This document shows, piece after piece, positions 8,527-17,315 of a DNA stretch of 64,000 bases; the first letter of the stretch is position 1; each line of letters starts with the position of its first letter. The notes under the pieces were generated by a model. The model saw only the letters and a list, made by a program, of their open reading frames with translations. It made no database searches and was not told the origin of the DNA. The DNA is from CAYWVO01 sp964461835 (lineage in GTDB: Bacteria > Zixibacteria > MSB-5A5 > WJJR01 > JAJRUJ01). A program made the translations under genes and the position numbers. Location: positions 124,001-188,000 of the forward strand of contig CAYWVO010000002.1 of assembly GCA_964461835.1 (NCBI GenBank), given 5' to 3'.

Positions 8527-9465
8527 ATGGCACAGCAGTCATCGAGTACCGCTCTCTGGGTTGCGGTTGTGTTTGCCGCCGCGGCGGCTGTTTTCAGTGG
8601 AATGGTCCTTTTCTTCAACGCCGGTTCCCCGGAAACTGCCGGCCCCGGTTGGCAAGAGCAGCGAGACCAGGCAATCGAATTGCAAAATAATAAGCTCTAT
8701 CAGGCGGCCATTGAGGAATACGGCCAGATCATCGATAATCCCGCTGTTCCGGCAGCAAAGCGCGCCAATTACGCGTACACCATCGGTGAGATATACCAAA
8801 ACGAATTGGGTGATTATGAGAATGCGGCTGCGAATTATATCCGTGCTCGCGCCCTCGGTCCGCGTCCGGAATTGGCAGATAAGATTTCGCTGAGATTAGT
8901 CGAGTGTTTTGAAAACCTGGGACGTTCATTCGATGCGGCCCGCCAATTAGCAACTTCAACAGCGGAAGAGAAAGAGCAGCAACCCGCCGAACCCGGCACC
9001 GTGGTCGCACGAATCGGCGACCGCGAAATTACGATGACCGAAGTCGAGAAGGAATTACAGCAACTTCCGGTGCCCATCCAGAAAGAATTTAGCTCACGTG
9101 AGAAAAAGCTGGAGTTCCTTCGCCAGTACATTGGCATGGAGCTGTTGTACAAATCCGGTTTACGTCGCGGTATCGATCGCCAGCCAGCCGTGAAAGAGCA
9201 ACTCGTCGACGCCAAACGGCAAATGGTTATCGATGAAATCCTGCGCACGGAAATCCTGGACAAAATCGACGTTAGTGAGGCCGATCTCGACTTGTTTTAT
9301 CAAGCGCATAAGGAAGACCTGTTTGAGGGCAAACCCAAAGAAGAGGTGCGGTCGCAAATCCAGCAGGAGTACATGCGGTTAAAGCAACGGGAGATGTATT
9401 CTAAGATGATTGACGAGTTGATAACCGCTGAGCCGGTAGAAATATACGAAGAAAACATCAAGTAA
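8527..9465 (+). CDS. Membrane-anchored TPR protein with SurA-like chaperone domain
   Basis: 312 residues. An N-terminal signal anchor (about residues 10-30, WVAVVFAAAAAVFSGMVLF) is followed by TPR-like helices (about 45-140, including YQAAIEEYGQI and YENAAANYIRA). A SurA/parvulin-type N-terminal chaperone region follows (about 160-300, starting VVARIGDREITMTEVEKEL, with YIGMELLYKSGLRRG and DLDLFYQAHKEDLFEG). The parvulin catalytic domain itself is absent, so it is probably a chaperone without isomerase activity. It lies 45 bases after tatA and in the same operon. The likely role is periplasmic protein folding connected with the Bat complex (inference from context). Confidence 0.75.
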   Translation: MAQQSSSTALWVAVVFAAAAAVFSGMVLFFNAGSPETAGPGWQEQRDQAIELQNNKLYQAAIEEYGQIIDNPAVPAAKRANYAYTIGEIYQNELGDYENAAANYIRARALGPRPELADKISLRLVECFENLGRSFDAARQLATSTAEEKEQQPAEPGTVVARIGDREITMTEVEKELQQLPVPIQKEFSSREKKLEFLRQYIGMELLYKSGLRRGIDRQPAVKEQLVDAKRQMVIDEILRTEILDKIDVSEADLDLFYQAHKEDLFEGKPKEEVRSQIQQEYMRLKQREMYSKMIDELITAEPVEIYEENIK

Positions 9466-9498
9466 CAGTTTAATAAGGGTGCAATTCTTGATCTGATT

Positions 9499-10503
9499 AT
9501 GTCTATCCACCGATTTACCCCACATATTCAATCAGTTATCAGCATGTCACTCCGAATTGGTGTTGTGGCAGTGGTGTTGCTGCACGGCGCGTCGAGCATT
9601 GTTGGTGCACAGGGTGTCTCAATAACAGCGGAAGTCGACAAGACCGAAATAACCATCGGCGACCTCATTGAACTGGATATCACGATCGAGGCGGATACCG
9701 CGTTGGAAGTAACACTCCCCGATCTGAGTCTGATTCTCGATGCATACGAGGTCAAAGACTACCGGCGGGCCGATCCGGTCCTGCGTGATGACGGTATCCG
9801 GGTGCACGAATATGCTTGCTCGCTAACCACCTGGACTACCGGCCGCTGGGTTATCCCGCCACTGTCGGTTACGTATGCCGATTCACTGGGGCAGACCGCG
9901 ACAGCCTCCTCGGATTCCATTTATATCGACGTGAAAAGTTTGTTGGCCGAGGCGGGGGAAGACACGGTCGATATCCATGATCTCAAACCACTGTACACGC
10001 CGGAACACCAAACCGCGTGGTATTACTATGTGGCCGGTGCGGCCGTTCTCCTCGGGCTGGGATTATGGCTGCTGTTACGCCGTCGAAAGAAGGCCGAGGA
10101 ACTGGAGGAGCAGGATACCCGCACACCCGACGAACGAGCATTTGACGAATTGAATGATCTCAAAGCAACACCATTCCTGGCTGAAGAACGGTGGCGGGAG
10201 TGGTATTTCGCCTTGACCGAAATTTGGCGGCGGTATCTCGATGGGCGCTATCGGGTCGACACGCTGGAGGCCACGACCGAGGAGGTCAAAGCAATTAGCA
10301 GAGAATTGCCCTTTGACCGGGACGAGCAACGGGATATCGACGAATTTCTGGCGCGCGCTGATTTTGTGAAGTTCGCCCGGCTCGTGCCGGACTCCGGGAT
10401 GCCCGAACAGGATTTCAACTGGGTGTGGGAATTTATCGAACGGACCAAAGTTGAACCGGTGGCAGAGGCCGGCAAACTACCGCAAACCGGGACGGAAGGA
10501 TAA
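9499..10503 (+). CDS. BatD-like membrane protein, second of three
   Basis: 334 residues from the ATG at 9499. The ATG at 9544 would give a cleaner signal peptide (MSLRIGVVAVVLLHG), and neither has a clear ribosome-binding site. A signal peptide is followed by an Ig-like periplasmic domain (about 38-150, beginning VSITAEVDKTEITIGDLIELD, given here only in part). Next come a transmembrane helix (about 177-195, YYVAGAAVLLGLGLWLLL) and a basic stop-transfer RRRKK. The C-terminal helical domain resembles those of its two paralogues (WREWYFALTEIWRRYLD ... FVKFARLVPD). Located directly before batA. A structural partner of BatA/BatB is the best guess. Confidence 0.75.
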   Translation: MSIHRFTPHIQSVISMSLRIGVVAVVLLHGASSIVGAQGVSITAEVDKTEITIGDLIELDITIEADTALEVTLPDLSLILDAYEVKDYRRADPVLRDDGIRVHEYACSLTTWTTGRWVIPPLSVTYADSLGQTATASSDSIYIDVKSLLAEAGEDTVDIHDLKPLYTPEHQTAWYYYVAGAAVLLGLGLWLLLRRRKKAEELEEQDTRTPDERAFDELNDLKATPFLAEERWREWYFALTEIWRRYLDGRYRVDTLEATTEEVKAISRELPFDRDEQRDIDEFLARADFVKFARLVPDSGMPEQDFNWVWEFIERTKVEPVAEAGKLPQTGTEG

Positions 10504-10509
10504 GCAAGG

Positions 10510-11505
10510 ATGATTTTTCGCTTTGCGACACCATTGGTACTGATCCTGCTGGTTGTGGTCCCGGTGGTTCTGTACGTGTATTTTGTCCGGCGACGGGGCA
10601 AAGTCACACCCATCCGTTATTCAGACACTCGGCTGGTCTCGGATCTCAAACCGACTGCCCGGTTGAGGCAGCGGCATCTGGTCATCCTGCTGCGGGCAAT
10701 TGTTATCGCTCTGGTGATTATCGCGGCCGCCCGGCCACAGGCCGGAACGGTGATGTATGAGGTTTCCGCCGAGGGGATCGATATTATGCTGGTGCTGGAT
10801 ATCTCCAGTTCGATGAAAGCCGAGGATTTCCGGCCGGAAAACCGGCTTGCCGTGGCCAAAGAAACAATCAAAGAGTTCGTTAACGGCAGGACAAACGATC
10901 GCATTGGCCTGGTGGTATTTGCGAAACAGGCGTTTACCCAATGTCCCCTAACGTTGGATTATGGAGTATTGATTAATTTTCTGGAAGAGGTTGATTTTGG
11001 TTTATTGGAAGACGGCACCGCGATCGGTTTGGCAGTCGCCACCGGCTTAAACCGCCTCCGGGAATCGGAGGCTGAATCCAAAGTCATGATCTTGCTTACT
11101 GATGGGGTCAACAACGCTGGATTCCCCGATCCTCGTCCGGCCGCCGAGATGGCAGAGGCATTGGATGTGAAACTTTATACTGTTGGTGTCGGCAAACCCG
11201 GCAAAGCGCCGTACCCGGTGGATGATCCCATTTTCGGCCGTCGCTATCGCTACCTGCCGGAGCAAATCGATGAGCAGATGCTCAAAGATATGGCCGAAAC
11301 CACCGGTGGGCTGTACTTCCGGGCCAAAACGCCAAAAATGTTATCCGATATCTACGATCAAATTTCAGCGCTGGAAAAAACGGAAATCAAGTCGCAACAA
11401 TACACCCGGTATAGTGAACTGTTCGGTTATTTCGCCTTGGCGGGGTTGGGATTGTTTTTGCTGGAACTCCTCCTGACCCACACGCGATTCCGCCGGATCC
11501 CTTGA
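10510..11505 (+). CDS. batA: BatA-type VWA membrane protein
   Basis: 331 residues. N-terminal hydrophobic helices (about 8-22 and 60-78) precede a von Willebrand A domain (about 88-290) with an intact MIDAS: LVLDISSSMKAEDF (DxSxS) and a downstream LLTDGVNNAG. A C-terminal transmembrane helix (ALAGLGLFLLELLL) follows. This topology is that of BatA, which presents its VWA domain at the membrane. It starts 6 bases after the BatD-like gene, and batB follows within 10 bases. In Bacteroides and Leptospira the Bat genes are linked to stress tolerance (established knowledge); the molecular client is unknown. Confidence 0.93.
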   Translation: MIFRFATPLVLILLVVVPVVLYVYFVRRRGKVTPIRYSDTRLVSDLKPTARLRQRHLVILLRAIVIALVIIAAARPQAGTVMYEVSAEGIDIMLVLDISSSMKAEDFRPENRLAVAKETIKEFVNGRTNDRIGLVVFAKQAFTQCPLTLDYGVLINFLEEVDFGLLEDGTAIGLAVATGLNRLRESEAESKVMILLTDGVNNAGFPDPRPAAEMAEALDVKLYTVGVGKPGKAPYPVDDPIFGRRYRYLPEQIDEQMLKDMAETTGGLYFRAKTPKMLSDIYDQISALEKTEIKSQQYTRYSELFGYFALAGLGLFLLELLLTHTRFRRIP

Positions 11506-11513
11506 GGAACGCA

Positions 11514-12533
11514 ATGCGATTTGGCGCAGAAGAATATCTCTGGTTACTCTGGCTGGTGCCGTTGACTGCGGTGCTGCTCTGGCTGGCGTATCGCTTCCGA
11601 GCGCAGGCACGGCTGCGATTTGCCGACGCGTCTCTCCTGGAGCGCCTGCTCGCCGGATATTCACCGCAACGCCGCTTCGCCAAAACCGTGTTGCTGGTTG
11701 TGGGAATTTTCTTCCTTACGTTCGCCTTGGCCCGGCCGCAATTCGGCGAGAAAATGGTTTTTCTCAAGCGTAAAGGCGTCGACATCGTGGTCCTGCTGGA
11801 CACCTCAAAATCGATGCTCGCGCGCGACATGAAGCCTGACCGCCTCAGCAAAGCCAAGCAGGAAATCTATGGCATGCTCGAACGCATGACCGGTGATCGG
11901 GTGGGGTTGGTTTGCTTCGCCGGCGAAGCGATTATCCAATGTCCACTGACGCTGGACTACGGCGCAGCACGAACACTGGTGACCGCGGTCGACCGGTATG
12001 CGGTCGGCAAACCGGGCACGGCTATCGGTGAGGCAATTAGCAAAGCGGTCACGATGTTCGATCCCACCGAAAAGAAATTTAAAGTCGCGCTGCTGATCAC
12101 GGACGGAGAAGACCACACCGGCAACGCCGAGGCCGCCGCCGAGGAAGCCAAAAAAGCCGGGATCAATATCTACGCGATCGGTATCGGCTCACCCTCCGGT
12201 GAACCAATCCCGGAGTTTGACGAGCAGGGCAATGTTACCGGCTTCAAAAAAGACCGCAACGGCCGGGTGATCATGAGCAAACTCGATGAGTACACGCTGC
12301 AAAAAATCGCGCTGACCACCAACGGAAAATACTATCGGGCGTCGGCCGGGGAACTGGAGCTGGATCGCATTTACGACGAAATAGCAGAAATGGAGAAGAA
12401 GGAACTCGAAGGGAAGTTGTTCACGCAGTATGAAGACCGCTTCTCCTGGTTTTTGGTGCCTGCGGCGGTGCTGTTGGCGGTCGAGGCCATTATTTCCGAG
12501 CGGCGAAGAAAATCCGGTGGGCGCAACGTATAA
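11514..12533 (+). CDS. batB: BatB-type VWA membrane protein
   Basis: 339 residues from the ATG at 11514, which has a GAGGA ribosome-binding site. The TTG at 11502 overlaps the batA stop and is less likely. Membrane helices at the N-terminus (LWLVPLTAVLLWLAY and VLLVVGIFFLTFAL), a VWA domain with the MIDAS VLLDTSKSMLARDM and LLITDGEDHTGNA, and a C-terminal helix (FLVPAAVLLAVEAII). It is a paralogue of BatA with the same topology. The conserved motif after the MIDAS, CFAGEAIIQCPLTLDYG, parallels FAKQAFTQCPLTLDYG in BatA and shows a common origin. The pair probably form a hetero-oligomer at the inner membrane (inference). Confidence 0.92.
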   Translation: MRFGAEEYLWLLWLVPLTAVLLWLAYRFRAQARLRFADASLLERLLAGYSPQRRFAKTVLLVVGIFFLTFALARPQFGEKMVFLKRKGVDIVVLLDTSKSMLARDMKPDRLSKAKQEIYGMLERMTGDRVGLVCFAGEAIIQCPLTLDYGAARTLVTAVDRYAVGKPGTAIGEAISKAVTMFDPTEKKFKVALLITDGEDHTGNAEAAAEEAKKAGINIYAIGIGSPSGEPIPEFDEQGNVTGFKKDRNGRVIMSKLDEYTLQKIALTTNGKYYRASAGELELDRIYDEIAEMEKKELEGKLFTQYEDRFSWFLVPAAVLLAVEAIISERRRKSGGRNV

Positions 12534-12575
12534 TTGGATGTGCGAAGACATTGGAATACATACACGGTGTTGACC

Positions 12576-13406
12576 ATGGGATTACGATCCAGCGTACTTG
12601 GGCTACTATTAGCAGGGGTGTTGTGCTTTTCGGTGGATGCCCGCGCCGACGACTACCGAAAATTGATCACCGAGGGAAATCGCTTGTACGAGGAAGGAAA
12701 TTACGACGAAGCCCTCAACAAATACCGCGAAGCGCAAATTGAACGGCCGGAAGCCGGGGAAATCCAATACAATATCGGCAGTACCTTGTATCGCCAGGGA
12801 GCATTTAAAGAATCAGCGGAGATATTCCCCAACGCCACGACCACCGACGATTCCCGGCTGGAAGCTCACACCTACTACAACCAGGGAAATGCCTTCTTTC
12901 GGCAACAGGATTACCCGCAAGCCATCGAAGCCTACAAGCAGGCGTTGAAGCTCAATCCGGAAGATGAGGATGCAAAGTTCAATCTCGAACTGGCGCGCAA
13001 AAAGCTCAAAGAGCAAATGAAACCGCAGCAACAGCAGCAACAGCAGCAACAACAGAAAGAACAACAACAGCAGAACGAACAGCAACAACAAGATCAGGAA
13101 CAAAACCAACAACAGCAGGACAAACAACAACAGCAACAACAGCAACAACAAGACGAGCAAAATCAACAACAGCAGCAGCAGGACGAACAGGAACAACAGC
13201 AACAACAACAGCGGGCGGGCGAACAGGATGAATCCGGCGCGGATTCTACTCAGCAACAACCGGCACAGGCCCAAGCCATGGAGGGGATGACCAAAGAAGA
13301 CGCCGAACGAATCCTCGATGCCCTTAAAGATGAAGAACAGCGGCTGCAAAAGGAAAAGCGGCGAGCCCAAACGTCACGCAGTTCCTCGGTGATTAAGGAC
13401 TGGTAA
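12576..13406 (+). CDS. batC: BatC-like TPR protein with long glutamine-rich tail
   Basis: I chose the ATG at 12576 because a signal peptide begins there (MGLRSSVLGLLLAGVLCF ... ARA). The frame is open from a TTG at 12534, and a GTG at 12540 is an alternative. Two to three TPR units follow (LYEEGNYDEALNKYREA, YNIGSTLYRQGAFKESA, YYNQGNAFFRQQDYPQAIE). A low-complexity tract of about 65 residues, mostly Gln with occasional Glu/Asp/Asn/Lys, is coded by mixed CAA/CAG from about 13,025 to 13,215. The C-terminus ends in a charged helix (EDAERILDALKDEEQRLQ). TPR plus EDAERILDAL near the end is typical for BatC. Periplasmic and probably an adaptor between BatA/BatB and other proteins. Confidence 0.85.
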   Translation: MGLRSSVLGLLLAGVLCFSVDARADDYRKLITEGNRLYEEGNYDEALNKYREAQIERPEAGEIQYNIGSTLYRQGAFKESAEIFPNATTTDDSRLEAHTYYNQGNAFFRQQDYPQAIEAYKQALKLNPEDEDAKFNLELARKKLKEQMKPQQQQQQQQQQKEQQQQNEQQQQDQEQNQQQQDKQQQQQQQQQDEQNQQQQQQDEQEQQQQQQRAGEQDESGADSTQQQPAQAQAMEGMTKEDAERILDALKDEEQRLQKEKRRAQTSRSSSVIKDW

Positions 13407-13424
13407 GGTCTACCCGCGAGAGCT

Positions 13425-15335
13425 ATGGTCAGGAAGCAGCGGACATATTGCCGAGAACGGCGAAGCCTTGGTGCTCTCGTTGTCGGCGTGGGGTGCAGTC
13501 TGCTGATGTTGGTCGTGGGTTTACCGGTACAAGCAGCAGTCACGATGAATGCCTCGGTGGACCGCACCACCACGACCGTAGATGACCCGCTCACCTTGAC
13601 CCTGGAAATTACCGGTGACCAGAAATCCCTCCCCGAACCAAAGTTACCCGATCTGTCCGCATTTGAAGTCTATTCCTCAGGTCGCAATCAGTCATTTAAT
13701 TGGGTCAACGGTCAGGTTTCCTCCTCGATTCGCTATAACTATATCCTTGTCCCCAAAAAGACCGGTACGCTGACCATCGGCCCGGCAACGATGACCGTGG
13801 ACGGCAAAACCATCCGAACCGCACCCATCACTATCGACGTCACGAAACGAAAGCCGTCTCGCCTCCCGCAGCAACAACCTGATCAGCGGGGGGGAGGTTC
13901 ATCTGGCGGTTCGTCGCAACCGGAAGGCCATAAAATTTTTATTGAGGCGGTGCTGGATCACGACACGGTGTATGTGAATCAACAAGTAAAGTTGATCTTT
14001 CGGCTGTATCGCGGCGAACAGTTGATGTCCAGCCCGGAATACCGTCCGCCGTCATTCAACGACTTCTGGAAAGAGGACTTGCCGCCGAATCGGAAATACT
14101 ATAAGACAATTAACGGAGTGCGGTATGATGTTACCGAAATTCAGTTCGCGTTGTTTCCCATTTCGGCGGGGGAAAAGACCATTGATCCATTCTCTTTAAC
14201 CGCCATGGTACCCGAGGAGCGCCGCCGTCAACGGCGCGATCCGTTTGGCTTTTTTGATGATGATTTCTTTTCGGCTTTTCGTCGGGGAAAACCCGTCACC
14301 CTCACGACCAAACCCCTGACGCTGATGGTACTCCCCATCCCCACCGAGAATCGACCACCGAACTTCTCCGGTCTGGTCGGTTCGTTCGATATTACCGCGA
14401 CATATGATCGCACCACCGTCGCGGTCAACGAGCCAATCACCGCCACGGTCCAAATCTCAGGCGAGGGTAATATCAAGTCCGTTACCGAACCCGTGATAGA
14501 GGCGCCGGATAATTTTCGTGTCTATAACGCCGGATCGCAGGAGAATGTAAGCAAGGCGGGCTACCAGGTCAGCGGGTCAAAGACATTCGAGGAAGTCTTT
14601 GTACCTCGCCGCGCCGGAACGTATGAACTCCCAGGGTTTTCGCTTAATTTCTACGATCCGGAAAAGCAGGCATTCGCCGAACGCACCACCGATCCACTCA
14701 GCGTGACTGTCACTCCCGGCGAAGGGGAGTTTTCCCTACCGCCACCGGCGGCCGATCCGGAAGACATCGGCTATCTGGCCAAAGACATACGCTTCTTACA
14801 CGAAATCGATACTCCGCTCGCCCGCGCCCGCGGCACTGCATCGTATTGGTTTTTTGGGTTAGTCCATGCCGTGGGCATTATTGGACTTGCCGCCGTTTTG
14901 GTGGCACGCCGGCATCGTGATCGGCTCAGTACCGATGTGGCATTTCGGCGAGGACGGTACGCCCTGCGCGACGCCAATAAGCGCCTGGCGCGGGCACGAA
15001 AGCGGCTCACTACGCAGGACACCGCAGGTTTTTATGCCGCTATCGCGGACGCGATCACTGAATATCTCGGCGATCGGCTGAACCGTGCCGGTGCAGGGGT
15101 TACCCGTGGGGAAATCGCCGCGGCCCTGACAGATGCCGGGATACCCCAAGAGTTGATTACGCAATGCCTGGCCCTCCTCGATGACTGCGATCAAGCGCGC
15201 TTTGCCCCGGGAACGTCGGCGGATGATGCAATGGAGCGCACTTTTTCCCAGGCCCGCGATTTATTAGTCGCCATGGATCGAGTCTGGCAAAATAAAAAGT
15301 CGAGTCGCAAAAGGACGGGGAGTGGGGCACTGTGA
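13425..15335 (+). CDS. batD: BatD family protein
   Basis: 636 residues, the length expected for BatD. An N-terminal signal sequence (LVVGVGCSLLMLVVGLPVQA) is followed by several Ig-like periplasmic domains (about 40-460). These include the characteristic VYVNQQVKLIFRLYRGEQL and the FVPRRAGTYELPGFSLNFYD segment. A transmembrane helix (about 485-502, FGLVHAVGIIGLAAVLV) and the cytoplasmic helical domain with LLDDCDQARFAPG end the protein. It starts 18 bases after batC and overlaps batE by 4 bases (GTGA). BatD is the large periplasmic component of the Bat system. The third domain of this kind in the operon (see 5408 and 9499). Confidence 0.92.
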   Translation: MVRKQRTYCRERRSLGALVVGVGCSLLMLVVGLPVQAAVTMNASVDRTTTTVDDPLTLTLEITGDQKSLPEPKLPDLSAFEVYSSGRNQSFNWVNGQVSSSIRYNYILVPKKTGTLTIGPATMTVDGKTIRTAPITIDVTKRKPSRLPQQQPDQRGGGSSGGSSQPEGHKIFIEAVLDHDTVYVNQQVKLIFRLYRGEQLMSSPEYRPPSFNDFWKEDLPPNRKYYKTINGVRYDVTEIQFALFPISAGEKTIDPFSLTAMVPEERRRQRRDPFGFFDDDFFSAFRRGKPVTLTTKPLTLMVLPIPTENRPPNFSGLVGSFDITATYDRTTVAVNEPITATVQISGEGNIKSVTEPVIEAPDNFRVYNAGSQENVSKAGYQVSGSKTFEEVFVPRRAGTYELPGFSLNFYDPEKQAFAERTTDPLSVTVTPGEGEFSLPPPAADPEDIGYLAKDIRFLHEIDTPLARARGTASYWFFGLVHAVGIIGLAAVLVARRHRDRLSTDVAFRRGRYALRDANKRLARARKRLTTQDTAGFYAAIADAITEYLGDRLNRAGAGVTRGEIAAALTDAGIPQELITQCLALLDDCDQARFAPGTSADDAMERTFSQARDLLVAMDRVWQNKKSSRKRTGSGAL

Positions 15336-16105
15336 AGCCGATACGGCGATTACTGCCGAGCATGCTGGCCACAACGGTCCTTGTGGCCGGTTTGGCCCCT
15401 CCCATAGCGGCACAATCTCCAGACCGCCTGGTCGACTCGGCGGCCGTGTACTATCAACGCGGCGAATATGAAGCGGCCGCGGACATGTATCAGGCGGTGA
15501 TTAATCGGGGCATTGACGATCCACGGGTCTGGTACAACCTGGGAAATGCCGAATTCAAATCCGGCAACATGGGCAAAGCCATCAAAGCCTATCTTCGCGC
15601 CCAGCGGCTGGCGCCGCGTGATCCCGATATTGAGGCTAATCTGCAATTCGTTCGCCTTTATGCCGCTGATAAAATAGAACCCGCTCAGCAATTTTTCATC
15701 GCTGGCTGGGCCGACTGGTTCGCCGATCATTTCACCTTTGGTGAATGGCTGACGGTCTCCACCAGTCTTTTCCTCATCCTGATCATTCTGACCTCACTGA
15801 AAATCTGGTCTAACCGTCATGGACACGCCGCCTGGTACTGGCTGGGCGTGGGCGTGGTCCTCTGGCTGATTGTGCTGGGCGGCGCCGCCAGACGATATCA
15901 CGACGAATTCCTGCGTGACCGGGGCGTGGTCGTCGTGGATGAAACCCCGGTGCGTGGCGGTCCCGGCAGTGAATATACGCTGCAGTTTACTGGTCACGAC
16001 GGACTTGTGTTCACGATCGAACGCAGCGAAAACAACTGGCTGCTGGTCTCCTTCCAAAATGGGGTAAAGGGCTGGTTGCGTCAGGATGCTATTGAACTCA
16101 TCTAA
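15332..16105 (+). CDS. batE: BatE-like TPR and SH3-domain membrane protein
   Basis: 257 residues, GTG start overlapping the batD stop (GTGA), so translation is coupled. A signal peptide (about 1-25) is followed by TPR helices (YYQRGEYEAAADMYQAVI, WYNLGNAEFKSGNMGKAIKA in part). Two transmembrane helices (about 138-155, LTVSTSLFLILIILTSL; and 168-187) and a C-terminal bacterial SH3 domain (about 195-257) follow. The SH3 domain has the signature DETPVRGGPGSEYTLQFTGHDG and ends KGWLRQDAIELI. This is the BatE architecture, and it ends the operon. Confidence 0.9.
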   Translation: MKPIRRLLPSMLATTVLVAGLAPPIAAQSPDRLVDSAAVYYQRGEYEAAADMYQAVINRGIDDPRVWYNLGNAEFKSGNMGKAIKAYLRAQRLAPRDPDIEANLQFVRLYAADKIEPAQQFFIAGWADWFADHFTFGEWLTVSTSLFLILIILTSLKIWSNRHGHAAWYWLGVGVVLWLIVLGGAARRYHDEFLRDRGVVVVDETPVRGGPGSEYTLQFTGHDGLVFTIERSENNWLLVSFQNGVKGWLRQDAIELI

Positions 16106-16185
16106 GCAATTTTCTTCCTCCCAGGCGGTCGTCCGTAGGGTCGGAATTTATTGACAATTGTAGGGAAGTCGGGCACTTTGGGGGC

Positions 16186-17310
16186 ATGAAGCGTGCGTTT
16201 TACAAGCGCAAGCGATTTTTGGGTGCGCTCATTATCCTTGCGTTTATCGTGTACGTTTTCTGGGATATCGACCTCGCAGCGTCCTGGGCCGCCTTTACCA
16301 AAATTGAACCGCTGTACTTCGTCCCGGTCGTCTTAGGGTTGCTGCTGGTTCCCCTGGCCCGGGCTCAGCGACTGAAATTTATCATGGACCCGGAGAAGCA
16401 CGTGGGGCCCTGGCGGGTATTTGAAGTCTACAACGTTGCGCAAATGCTGAATAGTTTTGTCCCGGCGGTCGGCCCGGTCGCCCGTGTCCTATTCTTTGCC
16501 AGAATTTTCAACCTTCCCAAGACCTTCGCCTTCACCGTGGTGATGCTTGAGGTTCTCTTTGATGCCATCACATTAGTGTTGTTAATCTTCATCGTCTCGA
16601 CAATCGCAGTCATGCCCGAATGGTTGCTGCGCAGCGAACTGGCCATATTCACTGCGACCGTGTTGTTGTTTATCTTTTGTTATTATGTGTTGCACCGCGG
16701 GGAGAAATCTGGCAACTGGGCGCCACGGTGGATGCACCGTCTGCCGGAAAGTTGGGTAAACACCTGGACCAAGGCCATGCAATCGATGGTTGCCGGTCTG
16801 CGGATGCTCAAGAGTTGGCGGCACCTGGCACGGGTGCTGTTGTTTTCGGTCATCTTCTGGATGGCACGCGTTTTCATCGTTTTTTCTTTACTGTACGCAT
16901 TTCAATTTGACGTGCCATTCTGGGGTGCGATCGTGGTCCTGGTGATGCTCTCCATTGCAATTATGGTTCAAATCTCACCCGGCAACGTCGGGACATTTCA
17001 GTTTGCCTGCATTCTCGGGCTTTCGCTCTACGGGGTAAAGAAAGAGGCGGCGTTGAGTTTCTCTCTGGTGCTGCACGCGTTGGAAATGTTAACCGTGCTC
17101 ACGCTCGGGTTTTTCAGCTCAGTGCATGCTGCCATCCGCTTGCGCGAATTGCCCGCCGCCGATGAGGATGATAACGACATTGATACTTCCACCGTCATTG
17201 CTCCCGATAGAGCATCACGGCCGGAAGCGGCGGCGACACCCGAGGCATCTTCGCCGGAAGAAGAAGGGGATGCCAAATACCTCCAACCTGATCGCCCCCC
17301 GCTCAGGTAA
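16186..17310 (+). CDS. Lysylphosphatidylglycerol synthase/flippase-like membrane protein
   Basis: 374 residues with about eight transmembrane helices (for example GALIILAFIVYVFW and VVMLSIAIMVQ). The motif QISPGNVGTFQFACILGLSLYG matches the PGnxGxxE/F region of the LPG_synthase_TM family (YbhN/AglD-like). The acidic C-terminal tail from about residue 325 is low-complexity (ADEDDNDIDTS, SPEEEGD). Family members flip or transfer lipids, but there is no catalytic synthase domain here. A TTGACA at 16152-16157 with a poor -10 (CACTTT) may start a new transcript. rsgA follows 6 bases downstream. Confidence 0.8.
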   Translation: MKRAFYKRKRFLGALIILAFIVYVFWDIDLAASWAAFTKIEPLYFVPVVLGLLLVPLARAQRLKFIMDPEKHVGPWRVFEVYNVAQMLNSFVPAVGPVARVLFFARIFNLPKTFAFTVVMLEVLFDAITLVLLIFIVSTIAVMPEWLLRSELAIFTATVLLFIFCYYVLHRGEKSGNWAPRWMHRLPESWVNTWTKAMQSMVAGLRMLKSWRHLARVLLFSVIFWMARVFIVFSLLYAFQFDVPFWGAIVVLVMLSIAIMVQISPGNVGTFQFACILGLSLYGVKKEAALSFSLVLHALEMLTVLTLGFFSSVHAAIRLRELPAADEDDNDIDTSTVIAPDRASRPEAAATPEASSPEEEGDAKYLQPDRPPLR

Positions 17311-17315
17311 ACGGG

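Noticed and set aside
12813..13370. 185-codon minus-strand frame opposite batC
   Set aside because: Leu-rich shadow of the polyglutamine tract (CAG/CAA read backwards gives CTG/TTG). No ribosome-binding site or plausible product.
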